Assembly (NCBI GenBank): GCA_024233495.1
Contig: JACKPM010000003.1
Coordinates: 124,001 to 188,000, forward strand
DNA from: Chlamydiales bacterium
GTDB lineage: Bacteria; Chlamydiota; Chlamydiia; Chlamydiales; JAAKFR01
Length of the DNA stretch: 64,000 bases
Direction of reading: 5' to 3'
This document shows, piece by piece, positions 17,016-25,164 of this stretch. Positions within the stretch are counted from its first letter, which is position 1. Each line of letters opens with the position of its first letter. The position numbers and the translations under genes were made by a program. Below the pieces are notes generated by a model, which was given only the letters and a program-made list of their open reading frames with translations, ran no database searches and had not been told where the DNA came from.

Positions 17016-17744
17016 ATGCGCCGTTTTCTTATTCTACTCATCTTTTTCTGCTCCCCTCTATTGGCGCAAAAGCCAAATATCTACTTCCTTTCCATCCCCA
17101 AGTCAGGGACCTTCCACTTTGCTGAGGTTTTGAAAAAGCTATCAGGGAAGCCAAATAGCACATGGGGATTTCATGGCCCTGAAATGGGGGTGACACACGT
17201 TCAATTTGAACACTTTGTCCCTAAAGCGCATCAGCTTCTTAGAAAAGTGCACGAAGATCCCAATGCAATTTGTTTCTTCCTCATCCGGGAGCTGAAAGAT
17301 GGTATTTGTTCTGCGTATCACATGGCAGAGACGCGCTTTGGCATCGTCATGATGGAAAAATTCTATCCCCAAGAGCACTACTTCTCTTGCTCGACTGAAG
17401 AGAAAGTCAACATCATTATGGACCATTCCCGTCAAATCTACCATGCACGTCGCGCAGAGGAGTTGATTCGTCTTTACAAGGATGACAAGAAATACTTTGT
17501 GGTGCGCTATGAAGATCTCATCCAACCAATCCATAAAAATAAAGCTTTTTTAATGCAGCTTACCAGAAGATTGAAGAGCCAACTTAACTGGCAACAGGTG
17601 CAAGGAGTCATGCGCTCCATTGGAGTTAATGAGAACTTCCGCAAAGGGGTAATCGGAGATCACAAAAACCTCTTTACCAAAGGGAATTACGAGCACTTTG
17701 AAAAATTCCGCCCCCTCAATGAAGCGCTTGGGTATCAAGATTAA
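17016..17744 (+). CDS. Exported sulfotransferase-like protein
   Basis: The 242-residue protein begins at an ATG behind GAGGA and has a signal peptide (MRRFLILLIFFCSPLLA). The mature part has the landmarks of cytosolic-type sulfotransferases. SIPKSGT (P28-T32) is the PAPS 5'-phosphosulfate loop. IRELKDGICSAYH carries the 3'-phosphate ligands R91 and S99. VRYEDL follows, and RKGVIGDHKNLFT (209-221) is the C-terminal PAPS motif. It would move sulfate from PAPS to an alcohol or amine. The signal peptide is odd, because PAPS is cytoplasmic; the protein may act outside the bacterium, for example in the host inclusion. The acceptor is unknown. Confidence 0.82.
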   Translation: MRRFLILLIFFCSPLLAQKPNIYFLSIPKSGTFHFAEVLKKLSGKPNSTWGFHGPEMGVTHVQFEHFVPKAHQLLRKVHEDPNAICFFLIRELKDGICSAYHMAETRFGIVMMEKFYPQEHYFSCSTEEKVNIIMDHSRQIYHARRAEELIRLYKDDKKYFVVRYEDLIQPIHKNKAFLMQLTRRLKSQLNWQQVQGVMRSIGVNENFRKGVIGDHKNLFTKGNYEHFEKFRPLNEALGYQD

Positions 17745-17774
17745 CTCTCTTATATTAAATGACTTATAAATGTG

Positions 17775-17804
17775 TTGATTGCTATAAACATATTTCTTTA
17801 AAAT
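17775..17804 (+). promoter_or_regulatory. Sigma70-type promoter before the 157-residue orphan gene
   Basis: TTGATT (17775-17780) and TAAAAT (17799-17804) are separated by 18 bases, 35 bases before the ATG at 17840. AAGGAGGGGAG (17823-17833) provides a strong ribosome binding site. Together with the terminator at 18332 this defines a single-gene transcript. Confidence 0.6.
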
Positions 17805-17839
17805 AGAGGAGAGTACGAAATCCCAAGGAGGGGAGAGCT

Positions 17840-18313
17840 ATGTCAATACATGGACCGTCGTCCAACGACCCACAAAAGATGCATTTTCAGCCTGAGAAAA
17901 TGCATATTGAGCCGGCTAAAATGCAACCGCCGACTCAAAAAGAAATTAACAAAGTTTTGTCAGAATTGAAAGAAATTGAGTCTGAATTTCCACAAGTTAT
18001 TAAGGACTACAACAATGGAGATATAGGCCCTTCCGTCAAGTTGATGAAACATTTGCAGGCATTTCTTAAAAATCCTGAGAATGAAGGGGTTGTAGCTTGG
18101 AAAGCAAGTTCACAAGGCTGGCCCCCGACACAAGAGGGAAGCTACGGCCACGTTATTCCTGGTTGGGAAACAACCTGGAACTCATTGGAGGGAACTGTAG
18201 CGGGGTTTTTATCCAATCCCAAAGGAATGTATGGCGAGTTGATGATAACTCATGAAGTCTTCCCAACTTTGCCTAACTTCTTTAGTGATCAGGGACCTAA
18301 CTATAAGCCATAG
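17840..18313 (+). CDS. Orphan 157-residue protein
   Basis: I do not recognise this protein. The N-terminal 35 residues are polar and repeat a K-M-(H/Q) unit about every seven to eight residues (QKMHFQPEKMHIEPAKMQPP). A helical segment (KEINKVLSELKEIESEFPQVI) follows, then a Gly/Trp-rich part (WPPTQEGSYGHVIPGWETTW). It has no membrane segment or classical signal. It has its own good promoter, a very strong ribosome binding site and a strong terminator, so it should be well expressed. The end overlaps the convergent rsmD by 17 bases. A disordered N-terminus with a compact rest is compatible with a type III secretion substrate, but this is speculative. Confidence 0.8.
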   Translation: MSIHGPSSNDPQKMHFQPEKMHIEPAKMQPPTQKEINKVLSELKEIESEFPQVIKDYNNGDIGPSVKLMKHLQAFLKNPENEGVVAWKASSQGWPPTQEGSYGHVIPGWETTWNSLEGTVAGFLSNPKGMYGELMITHEVFPTLPNFFSDQGPNYKP

Positions 18314-18836
18314 CGACTAGATGGTGTAGATAAGAGCGGCCGGTTTTCCGGCTGCTCTTTTTTTGTAGCTGCTTTAGCTCAGGCAGCTCCTTAGTTGAGT
18401 CCTCTAAAAAGAGGGATCCTCCCTCTTTTAGCAGCTGATACTGCTCTACAAGAGTCGCCACACGGGCTGAGAAGCCTTTTCCATAAGGAGGGTCTGCATA
18501 GATGATATCAAAGGGAGGAAGGTGCTCTAAAGCCTTAAAAACATCCCCTTTGATGAGATGCGCATGTACGCCGAGAGCCTCAATGTTCTTTTCAATGCAG
18601 TGCTGTGCATTTCGGTCCTTTTCAACAAGGGTCAAAGAGTGGGCCCCTCTACTGAGTGCTTCTAATCCAATCGCTCCTGCTCCAGCAAATAGGTCTAAAA
18701 AAGAGGCGCCCTCTATCTCATTTTGACAGATATTAAACAGGGTTTCGCGCATCTTGCCAAGGCTTGGACGCGTGGTGCCCCCTTTAGGGGTCATGAGTTT
18801 TCGTTTCTTGTATTTACCAGCGATAATATAGAGCAT
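18297..18836 (-). CDS. rsmD: 16S rRNA (guanine966-N2)-methyltransferase
   Basis: RsmD methylates G966 of 16S rRNA in the 30S subunit. The 179-residue length fits the family. The AdoMet site FLDLFAGAGAIGLEALSRGA (about residues 45-64) and the catalytic DPPYGKG (about 115-121) are clear. It is the homologue of C. trachomatis CT487, which there sits directly beside the CT488 phosphoesterase; here more than 11 kb separates them. The start is two bases from the upstream vWA gene stop, so the two are probably co-transcribed. The terminator of the convergent gene lies within its 3' coding end. Confidence 0.93.
   Translation of the reverse strand: MLYIIAGKYKKRKLMTPKGGTTRPSLGKMRETLFNICQNEIEGASFLDLFAGAGAIGLEALSRGAHSLTLVEKDRNAQHCIEKNIEALGVHAHLIKGDVFKALEHLPPFDIIYADPPYGKGFSARVATLVEQYQLLKEGGSLFLEDSTKELPELKQLQKKSSRKTGRSYLHHLVAMAYS
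18332..18364 (+). terminator. Rho-independent terminator of the 157-residue gene, inside rsmD
   Basis: The stem AAGAGCGGCCGG (18332-18343) pairs with CCGGCTGCTCTT (18348-18359), with one G-U pair and a TTTT loop, followed by a run of Ts to 18364. It lies within the coding end of the convergent rsmD gene and works only in the plus direction. Confidence 0.85.
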
Positions 18837-18838
18837 AA

Positions 18839-20365
18839 TTACTGTGGGAGGTTCAGGAAGGGAACAGGGAGGTTTAGAGGAGTGAGTAACTTCTTTGCCT
18901 CTTCGACATGTTGAATGTCACCATCATGGAAATAGCGTTCATAGAATTCTTGCACAAGGAGTTGGGTCCAAGCTCTCTCAATTCCAGGAGAGCCGAGTTT
19001 CGCATTTGAAAAGGTGATGCGCTTCTTAATGTCAAAGCGGCTGTCATAAAAGTTTCCTTGTAAGAAGACAACGAAGTCGGAGAGGCGGTTAGTGCAGCCA
19101 TAGAGGACAAAGGGGCTATTCTTATAGAGGTAGGGGAGGCGCTCTTTCTTTGGTTGAAGCATCACCATCATTTGCCGATCTGTTGGGATCGCTGTGGCAG
19201 TCATCTTTTTGCCGATAGGGTTGCGGATCGACTTAATAAGGTTGCATACAGAGTTTGAGAGCTCAAAGTGGTCAGATGAGTAGACAAGCGCTCCTTTGTT
19301 GAATGAGCTAATTAAATCAAGTAGAGGTAAGTTATTGCCGTTTCCACTTGCAACGCTAAAAAGAGAGACCTTCCCTCCATTTTGGTGTGTCCACCCTCCA
19401 ATGATTTGTCTTTGCTTATCAGCTGTGAGGTAGGAGTCGCCATCACTGAGAAGAATTGCTGTATTCACCTCTTGATCAGAAACTTGGGTGGGGATCACTT
19501 TCCCAAGCGAGCTATAGAGCTCGGTTGCAGCAAAATAACCACCGTGCCCCTGCGCTTTCAAAAATTCACGCGCTCTTGCCACACTATCTTCATTCCAAAG
19601 CTGATTTGTTTCAGCAAACTTTGTCACCTTATCGTCAAAAATCAAGATGTTAAAGGTATCACGCGGCTTTAAATATTCGAGTGCATCAGCAACGATGCGC
19701 TTGTTAACGATAAAGCGTCCTCTTGAAATCGAGTTCGAGCGGTCGATGAGGAAGTAGTAGTTTTGTGAAATGCGCTTGAAGACGACATTCATCTTAGGAT
19801 AGAAAGTGAGCTTAAAGACGTAGCCGGGTCGGTCTTGACGTGGCGTGTACTCTACTTGCACATCGAAGTGGTCACTACTGGCAAGTGTACCACTCCCTGT
19901 GTAAAAGTCGGTCTCTTGGTCGAACTCTTCAAGCATCGGCATTTCGCTTGAGATAAGCTCCGGAGCAAGAGTGATGAGTGGATTGCCATCAATGAAGGTG
20001 TAGGTGTCATTGAGACAAACTTCAATGGGCTCAGTCTCTAGAGAAAAAGAATCGTCATTGGTAAGAGCAGGCTCCCCCTCAGGGAATGAGATAAGAAGGG
20101 AAGGGGAGAACTCTGGGATAAGCTCATGCAGCTCTTCCTTGATCTCTTTAGGCGCTTCCTGGAGGTTTTGAAACGCTTGCGACAAGAGAGCAGAACGCTC
20201 CTTTCGTTGCAGCATTTGATAGGTGTGATCTGTAAAGAAATTCAAGGAAGAGGAGTGTCGACCGAGAACCGGAGAGAAATGGTAGTTGTGCAGCGCAATT
20301 AGACATAAAATATGCAGCGAAACTGCAATCGCAATGACGAATGCGAAAACCTTTTTATGCATCAT
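18839..20365 (-). CDS. Membrane-anchored von Willebrand factor A domain protein
   Basis: The 508-residue protein has one N-terminal membrane anchor (VFAFVIAIAVSLHILCLIAL, about residues 6-25). A low-complexity acidic linker follows, and a vWA domain starts near residue 200. The metal-ion-dependent adhesion motif DRSNS in NYYFLIDRSNSISRGRF and ILLSDGDSYL are visible. vWA domains bind protein partners through a divalent metal. The gene overlaps the upstream TPR gene by four bases (ATGA), so the two products probably act together in the envelope, a pairing that recalls the Bat-type vWA/TPR operons. No specific function can be assigned. Confidence 0.85.
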   Translation of the reverse strand: MMHKKVFAFVIAIAVSLHILCLIALHNYHFSPVLGRHSSSLNFFTDHTYQMLQRKERSALLSQAFQNLQEAPKEIKEELHELIPEFSPSLLISFPEGEPALTNDDSFSLETEPIEVCLNDTYTFIDGNPLITLAPELISSEMPMLEEFDQETDFYTGSGTLASSDHFDVQVEYTPRQDRPGYVFKLTFYPKMNVVFKRISQNYYFLIDRSNSISRGRFIVNKRIVADALEYLKPRDTFNILIFDDKVTKFAETNQLWNEDSVARAREFLKAQGHGGYFAATELYSSLGKVIPTQVSDQEVNTAILLSDGDSYLTADKQRQIIGGWTHQNGGKVSLFSVASGNGNNLPLLDLISSFNKGALVYSSDHFELSNSVCNLIKSIRNPIGKKMTATAIPTDRQMMVMLQPKKERLPYLYKNSPFVLYGCTNRLSDFVVFLQGNFYDSRFDIKKRITFSNAKLGSPGIERAWTQLLVQEFYERYFHDGDIQHVEEAKKLLTPLNLPVPFLNLPQ

Positions 20366-22953
20366 GGGCGATCATACATCTCTTTTTGCACTTTCTCTAC
20401 TAAATATTTTGAGACGGCGAACTTACCATGTGAAAGTGTAGAGAGCAAAGCGCGCGCTGTCTTCCGTCGATTTTCTGACTCCTCTAGCCTCCCTTGCGCC
20501 AGCGCCAGCGCCGCCTCAATCTGGTAGATGCGCGCATCGAGGTAGCGCATATACGCTTGGTAAATCAAATCTTTCTCAGGCATTTGGCAGCGAGAAGCGT
20601 GGTAATCTTTTGACCAAATGTCATCTTCCAAAGAGAAGTGGTCTTTGAGCTGCCGCAATAGCTGTAAGCTTTCACTACTATCGATTTGCTGGAAGTCCAG
20701 AAAATCAAACGCAGCTTCAAGGTGGATTGGCTCATGCGCAATGCGCTTTTTTGTCCACAAATCTTTCAAATCCGGGAGTATAAGGTCGATTTCCTCTGGA
20801 AAAAGAGCAAAGTGTAAGCGCGCTTTTTGCAACTTGGCACTCAAAGCAACAGAGGCCTCTGGAGAGCTCTCCAGCTCCTCGTAAAGAGTGAATGCTCTTT
20901 GAAGCTCTCCTTTCGCATTGTAGTGGTGTGCCAGTGATAGGCGTACCTCTTCAGCAAAGGGGCTTTCCTCCTGAATTGCTAGAAGATTTTCGAGCAAAAT
21001 TCCAGCCCTGTTTAACTCTCCCTTTTCGGTGTAGAGATTGGCCAATACAAACGCTTCACGAGGAAAGCGAAGCACTTGCGTAGGGGCGTGCAAAAGCGCC
21101 TCAAAAATCTCAATTGCCCGCTCCTTTTTCTCCTGATTCTTGGCGAAGCGGTGCGCGAGCCATAGGCGGTTTTCTAACGAGACCGGGAAAGTGTGTACAA
21201 TGCAGTAGAGGTGCTCTTCCGCTTGCAAATTCATGCTTGAGTCGTTGCTTTCTTTCGCTGCATCAAGATAGGCATTGAAGAGATAGAGATGTAGCCGCTC
21301 CTTCTCAGGCAAGTTGGGATCCAAAGAGAGTGCGCGCTCTCCATGTGCAATGATAAACTCTGGGCGGCACCCCTCTTTCAAATAGCAAAGAGCCAAAAGA
21401 GATTCTCGCTCTCCACTGCGCTCAAGCTGCTCAAGCAAGTTGAGTGCATCTTTGTATCTCTCTTGTTTGATCCATCCTTTTGCAAGCAATGTGAGGTAAT
21501 ATGCCTCTTCGTCCCGGGAAAAAATTTGCTCTTTACGCCCACGCTCAATGTTTGCTGTGAGCTCTTGATACCCCGTTTCAGAGTCGAGACGGCGCAAGCT
21601 CAAATCGACAACAAGCTTGAGCATTTCCTTATCAAGGAAGAGTTCGAGGTAGTTTTGAGCAGTCTCGTACGCTTCGCCCCATCGCTTTGCATCCACAAGG
21701 AGGAAAGCTCGCTCACGCAATGCGCGTCGCATCACAGAGGGGCTATGCTTTGCTGCGATCACCTCATCGAGGAATTTGAGAGCCTCAGCATTCATTGCTA
21801 CTTTTTTGTAGGTAAGCGCGCGCAAGAGTGCAACCTCACCCAATTCTTCCAAGTAGCGCTCTTCAATCGGTGCAAAAACTTTTTCTACTAATTCAACATT
21901 CGAAAGCTCATAGCCACACACAGCAAGTGCATAGAGAGCATTTTTGTCATGAGGATAGATTAGCCCCAAATCCAAACTTTTTTTCAAAGGCGTAACCGCC
22001 TCTTTCCATTTACTCTCATTGTAATGCACCATACCGCAATAGAAATGTAAGAGAGGAAGGCGGTGGGAGGGAAGCTTCGCTAGAAAAAGCGCGCGTTCTG
22101 TAAAAAGAGGATTCCATGTGCCTCTTTTCGCAAGCAGCTGCATCCACTGATAGGCGGCTTCACTCGATCGCACACCACCCAAGTACGCCACATCTCTAAA
22201 TGCCGCTGTAGCACGCACCTCATCGAATTTTGAAAGCATCACAGCAGCGTGGAAGAGAAGCTCCTCATTTTCCTTCTCTTTTTTCGCAATCTCCAAATAG
22301 AGCGCTGCTGCATCTTCATGGTGTCCAAGCAAACGATGAATCTCAGCAATCGCAAGCTTGGCGTACCGACCAAACCGCTTATGTTCGCGCAATGCCTCGT
22401 AGTAAGGGAGTGCCTCATGAGCGAGTCTTTTTGACTCACCTTCACCCTCAGCATAGCGCGAAAGAGTCATCGCCTCACGGAAAGCTGATTCAGCAAAAAG
22501 AAAACGACTTTCGTCGACCTCCTCGCGATTTAAGTAGGGAAGCACAGGAGATAACTCTTGATAGAGAGCTGTAAAGTTTTGCATTTGATAGAGCGCCTGC
22601 CAACGTTTTACACGCGCCTTCTCTCGTTTTTGCGGATCGCGCACCGATTCAAAAGCTGAGAGCGCCGCTCGATACTCCTTCTCACAAAGAGCGATGTTGC
22701 CCAACATCACTTGAAAATCATCGCGATGTTCACTTGCTGGAAAGCGATCAAAAAATTCATAAATCTGGGTCCGCACAAGAGGATAGTCGTTGTCCTTCCA
22801 TAAACGGTAGATGCGACGCACTGCAAGCACTTCTTGTTCAAGAGAATTCGTCTCTTCATTCGCGGCTGGAATCTCGATACAACGCCGTTTATGTCTTGCG
22901 CCCTCAATTGAAAAGGGAGCAATGAGAAGGGAAAAAAGGAGAAAATATTTCAT
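20362..22953 (-). CDS. Exported TPR-repeat protein
   Basis: The 863-residue protein starts with a signal peptide (MKYFLLFSLLIAPFSIEGA). The frame also allows a TTG start two codons earlier at 22959. The rest is helical with many TPR-like pairs, for example ALSAFESVRDPQKREKARVK, EDAAALYLEIAKKEKENEEL and DALNLLEQLERSGERESL, over nearly the whole length. TPR arrays hold protein complexes together. It likely resides in the periplasm or on the outer membrane, with the vWA protein encoded just downstream as partner. It is divergent from the transporter gene at 23012. Confidence 0.85.
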   Translation of the reverse strand: MKYFLLFSLLIAPFSIEGARHKRRCIEIPAANEETNSLEQEVLAVRRIYRLWKDNDYPLVRTQIYEFFDRFPASEHRDDFQVMLGNIALCEKEYRAALSAFESVRDPQKREKARVKRWQALYQMQNFTALYQELSPVLPYLNREEVDESRFLFAESAFREAMTLSRYAEGEGESKRLAHEALPYYEALREHKRFGRYAKLAIAEIHRLLGHHEDAAALYLEIAKKEKENEELLFHAAVMLSKFDEVRATAAFRDVAYLGGVRSSEAAYQWMQLLAKRGTWNPLFTERALFLAKLPSHRLPLLHFYCGMVHYNESKWKEAVTPLKKSLDLGLIYPHDKNALYALAVCGYELSNVELVEKVFAPIEERYLEELGEVALLRALTYKKVAMNAEALKFLDEVIAAKHSPSVMRRALRERAFLLVDAKRWGEAYETAQNYLELFLDKEMLKLVVDLSLRRLDSETGYQELTANIERGRKEQIFSRDEEAYYLTLLAKGWIKQERYKDALNLLEQLERSGERESLLALCYLKEGCRPEFIIAHGERALSLDPNLPEKERLHLYLFNAYLDAAKESNDSSMNLQAEEHLYCIVHTFPVSLENRLWLAHRFAKNQEKKERAIEIFEALLHAPTQVLRFPREAFVLANLYTEKGELNRAGILLENLLAIQEESPFAEEVRLSLAHHYNAKGELQRAFTLYEELESSPEASVALSAKLQKARLHFALFPEEIDLILPDLKDLWTKKRIAHEPIHLEAAFDFLDFQQIDSSESLQLLRQLKDHFSLEDDIWSKDYHASRCQMPEKDLIYQAYMRYLDARIYQIEAALALAQGRLEESENRRKTARALLSTLSHGKFAVSKYLVEKVQKEMYDRP

Positions 22954-23011
22954 TTGCAAAATCTCTAGATAAGTTGAATAATGTCACTCTTCGAAACAAA
23001 GAGCAAGAGAT

Positions 23012-23926
23012 ATGGGCTTACTTTTTGCATTTTTTTCTGGACTCCTAGCTTCGGTAAGCAATCTCTGTATGCGCAGAGGAATTGATAAGGGAGGGTCATC
23101 ACGCGCTTACCTCGTAGTGCAGCTCTCCTTCTCCTTTTTTGTGATGATTTTGCTTAACCCTGTGCGCACGCTTGATTTTGCGGTGAGCACTCCTTCTATT
23201 CTTTTTGGATTGCTTGGTGGGCTTATCCTTGGGTTCTTCATGTGGTCGCTTGGGAAGACTCTTGAAAATGGCCCTCCTGGGCTCTCCCTGGCGATTGTAA
23301 ACGCCTCTTCTATCATGCCCGCCCTTGTTTTGCTTACCCTCTTTGGTTCGGCATATGGGCACGGCTATACGCTTTGGAATGGGTTAGGCTCTGTCCTTGT
23401 TGCAATCGGCATCTTGTGGGCAGGGTGGACGACCGGGAAAAATGCGAACAAAAACAAGTGGCTTATTTTTTCGATTGTTGTCTTTGCATCGCATGTGATC
23501 TACCTCGTCTACCTCCAATGGTGGGCGATGGCTCTTGATGCCTCTTTGCCGCTCTCCAAACTCCTTCCTTTCCATCTTGAGCCGCTCCACCTTGCGTGGT
23601 TCATGCCTGCGATTTTCTTTTCTGCTGCGCTCTACCAATGGGTGGTCTACATCAAACAGGAGAGCCGTCTTCCGAACAAAGGGGAGATGACCTATGGCTT
23701 ACTTGGAGGTGTTGCAAATGGAGCGTGTGCATTTTTCTTGATCATGGCGCCGCAAGTAGCGACTGCGTGGCAGAATGCCATGCTTTTCCCTCTCTTTTCT
23801 GTGACAATTATTATTGCATGCAACACATGGGCTCAGTTTCTCTACAAGGAGCGTGTGAACTGGCTCGCTAATGGCCTTTGCACCGCAGGCCTCCTCATTG
23901 GTACCATCGTCTGGAATGGCCTCTAA
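23012..23926 (+). CDS. DMT-superfamily (EamA/RhaT-like) membrane transporter
   Basis: The 304-residue protein has about ten hydrophobic helices with short loops and an internal duplication, the pattern of drug/metabolite transporters. GLLFAFFSGLLASVSNLCMRRG starts the first half, and the second half begins near KWLIFSIVVFASHVIYLVYL. The layout recalls L-rhamnose-proton symporters and related sugar or metabolite carriers. The substrate is unknown. The gene is divergent from the TPR gene and ends next to a repeat element that separates it from the convergent TPR gene at 24154. Confidence 0.8.
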   Translation: MGLLFAFFSGLLASVSNLCMRRGIDKGGSSRAYLVVQLSFSFFVMILLNPVRTLDFAVSTPSILFGLLGGLILGFFMWSLGKTLENGPPGLSLAIVNASSIMPALVLLTLFGSAYGHGYTLWNGLGSVLVAIGILWAGWTTGKNANKNKWLIFSIVVFASHVIYLVYLQWWAMALDASLPLSKLLPFHLEPLHLAWFMPAIFFSAALYQWVVYIKQESRLPNKGEMTYGLLGGVANGACAFFLIMAPQVATAWQNAMLFPLFSVTIIIACNTWAQFLYKERVNWLANGLCTAGLLIGTIVWNGL

Positions 23927-23935
23927 TTCATGGCA

Positions 23936-23948
23936 TTGTTGGATAAGT
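23936..23948 (+). repeat. Single copy of the TTGTTGAATAAGT end sequence
   Basis: TTGTTGGATAAGT differs by one base from the terminal inverted repeat of the short element at 28023-28244. It sits 10 bases after the transporter stop. It looks like a leftover end of a lost insertion. Confidence 0.45.
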
Positions 23949-23991
23949 CAATGCATGGCAAGAGGGAGATCGGTCAATCAAAAGATTTTAT

Positions 23992-24147
23992 AGTGAAATC
24001 GATTGAAAATTTTACAAATTCATGGCAGATGGCAAAGCCAAAGTAAGCGCAAAGTTCGACTTAGACCATGTATGGTCTATGAGAACGAGCGCGATCTTTA
24101 GTAAAGCCAAATGGTATGAATTTGTAAAATTTTCAACCGATTTGACT
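23992..24147. repeat. Hairpin repeat element, type 1 (copy A)
   Basis: This 156-base element begins with AGTGAAATCGATTGAAAATT and ends with the near-complement of it (AAAATTTTCAACCGATTTGACT), about 32 bases of matching arms. Exactly at its centre lies the palindrome AGACCAT-GT-ATGGTCT (24063-24078). The whole element can therefore fold into one long imperfect hairpin. A second copy lies at 28355-28513. It fills the space between two convergent genes, where it may also stop transcription. Confidence 0.8.
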
Positions 24148-24153
24148 GACTCC

Positions 24154-25164
24154 CTAATCCCCATAGAAGTTGATTAAGCTTTCGGCTTTGGAGTAGTGGG
24201 TTTTCTTTAGGGTTTCGTAGATGCGCAGCCCCTTTGCGTTGTGCCCTTGCTGAAAGTAGAGCATGCCAAGCTTGAAAAGTGTATCCTTATCATCCGGGCG
24301 GAGCTTCAGCACCTGCTCGTATTCTCGAATCTCTTCTTCAGGCATCTGCAAGTCGTGGTAGCTATAAGCGAGCTGAATATGGACCCAAGGGTCATTAGGA
24401 GCATAATCATTTAAGATTTTAAACTCCTCGATTGCAAGGTTTGCTACTTTACGGAACTTCTGCTGTGTCTCTTCAGAGGTGCGGTCAGGATGGATCCAGC
24501 GTTCCTCGTCGTACTCTTTCCGTGGATCTGTGTAGAGCCCAGAAAGCATGACGTAGGCATTCGCTAGTGCGGCATGCACCTCCAAATTGGTAGGCTCACA
24601 TTTAACAACTTTTAAGTGCTCATCGATAGCAGTAGTGAGCAAAGACTCTTTCATTTGGTGAAGGTCTTTCCAGTGGCAAAAACAGCTGAACTTCTCAAGC
24701 GTAGGGGCAAGATTGCGCAAGAAAAAAGGAGGGCGGTAGACAGTGTACTCAAGTTCATGCAGTGAAGTAGCAAACTTCTGTGCGGAGTTGGCAAGCGCAA
24801 TGTGGTGCTCGGGGATTCCTTCTTGATACCGAATCACCTCTCTGCACCTGTCAAGATAGCCCTCACACAAGTGGAGAAGTTGGTCAGGCTTCTTTGACTG
24901 CAAGTAGAGGCGCAGTACAAAGTACGAAAAAAGAGTGAGAAAGAAAAGAGCCAAGCTAAAGGCAAGCACAGTTGACTTTGAGAGTAGTGCAAAAAAAGCA
25001 ATAAAAAGCGCAATCTCAACAGAGACAATTAAGAAGAAGATGGTATTGAAGATCGTATGTGTGCGCAAAAGGCGATTGAGGGAGCGGAGAGTGGGAGACC
25101 ACAGTCTCTGCACTTGTTCGTAAGAATTTTGTTTCCCTAACGGAATTTCAATCGTATTCATCAA
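24154..25164 (-). CDS. TPR-containing membrane protein
   Basis: The 336-residue protein has two adjacent membrane helices (about residues 38-60 and 65-90) after a short cytoplasmic N-terminus. A C-terminal domain carries TPR-like helices (AIEEFKILNDYAPNDPWVHIQLAYSYHDL and the following EEIREYEQVLKLRPDDKDTLFKLG pair). It overlaps the upstream TPR gene by 17 bases and probably shares its transcript. It is likely an inner-membrane scaffold. I recognise no enzyme motif and cannot assign a function. Confidence 0.82.
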   Translation of the reverse strand: MMNTIEIPLGKQNSYEQVQRLWSPTLRSLNRLLRTHTIFNTIFFLIVSVEIALFIAFFALLSKSTVLAFSLALFFLTLFSYFVLRLYLQSKKPDQLLHLCEGYLDRCREVIRYQEGIPEHHIALANSAQKFATSLHELEYTVYRPPFFLRNLAPTLEKFSCFCHWKDLHQMKESLLTTAIDEHLKVVKCEPTNLEVHAALANAYVMLSGLYTDPRKEYDEERWIHPDRTSEETQQKFRKVANLAIEEFKILNDYAPNDPWVHIQLAYSYHDLQMPEEEIREYEQVLKLRPDDKDTLFKLGMLYFQQGHNAKGLRIYETLKKTHYSKAESLINFYGD

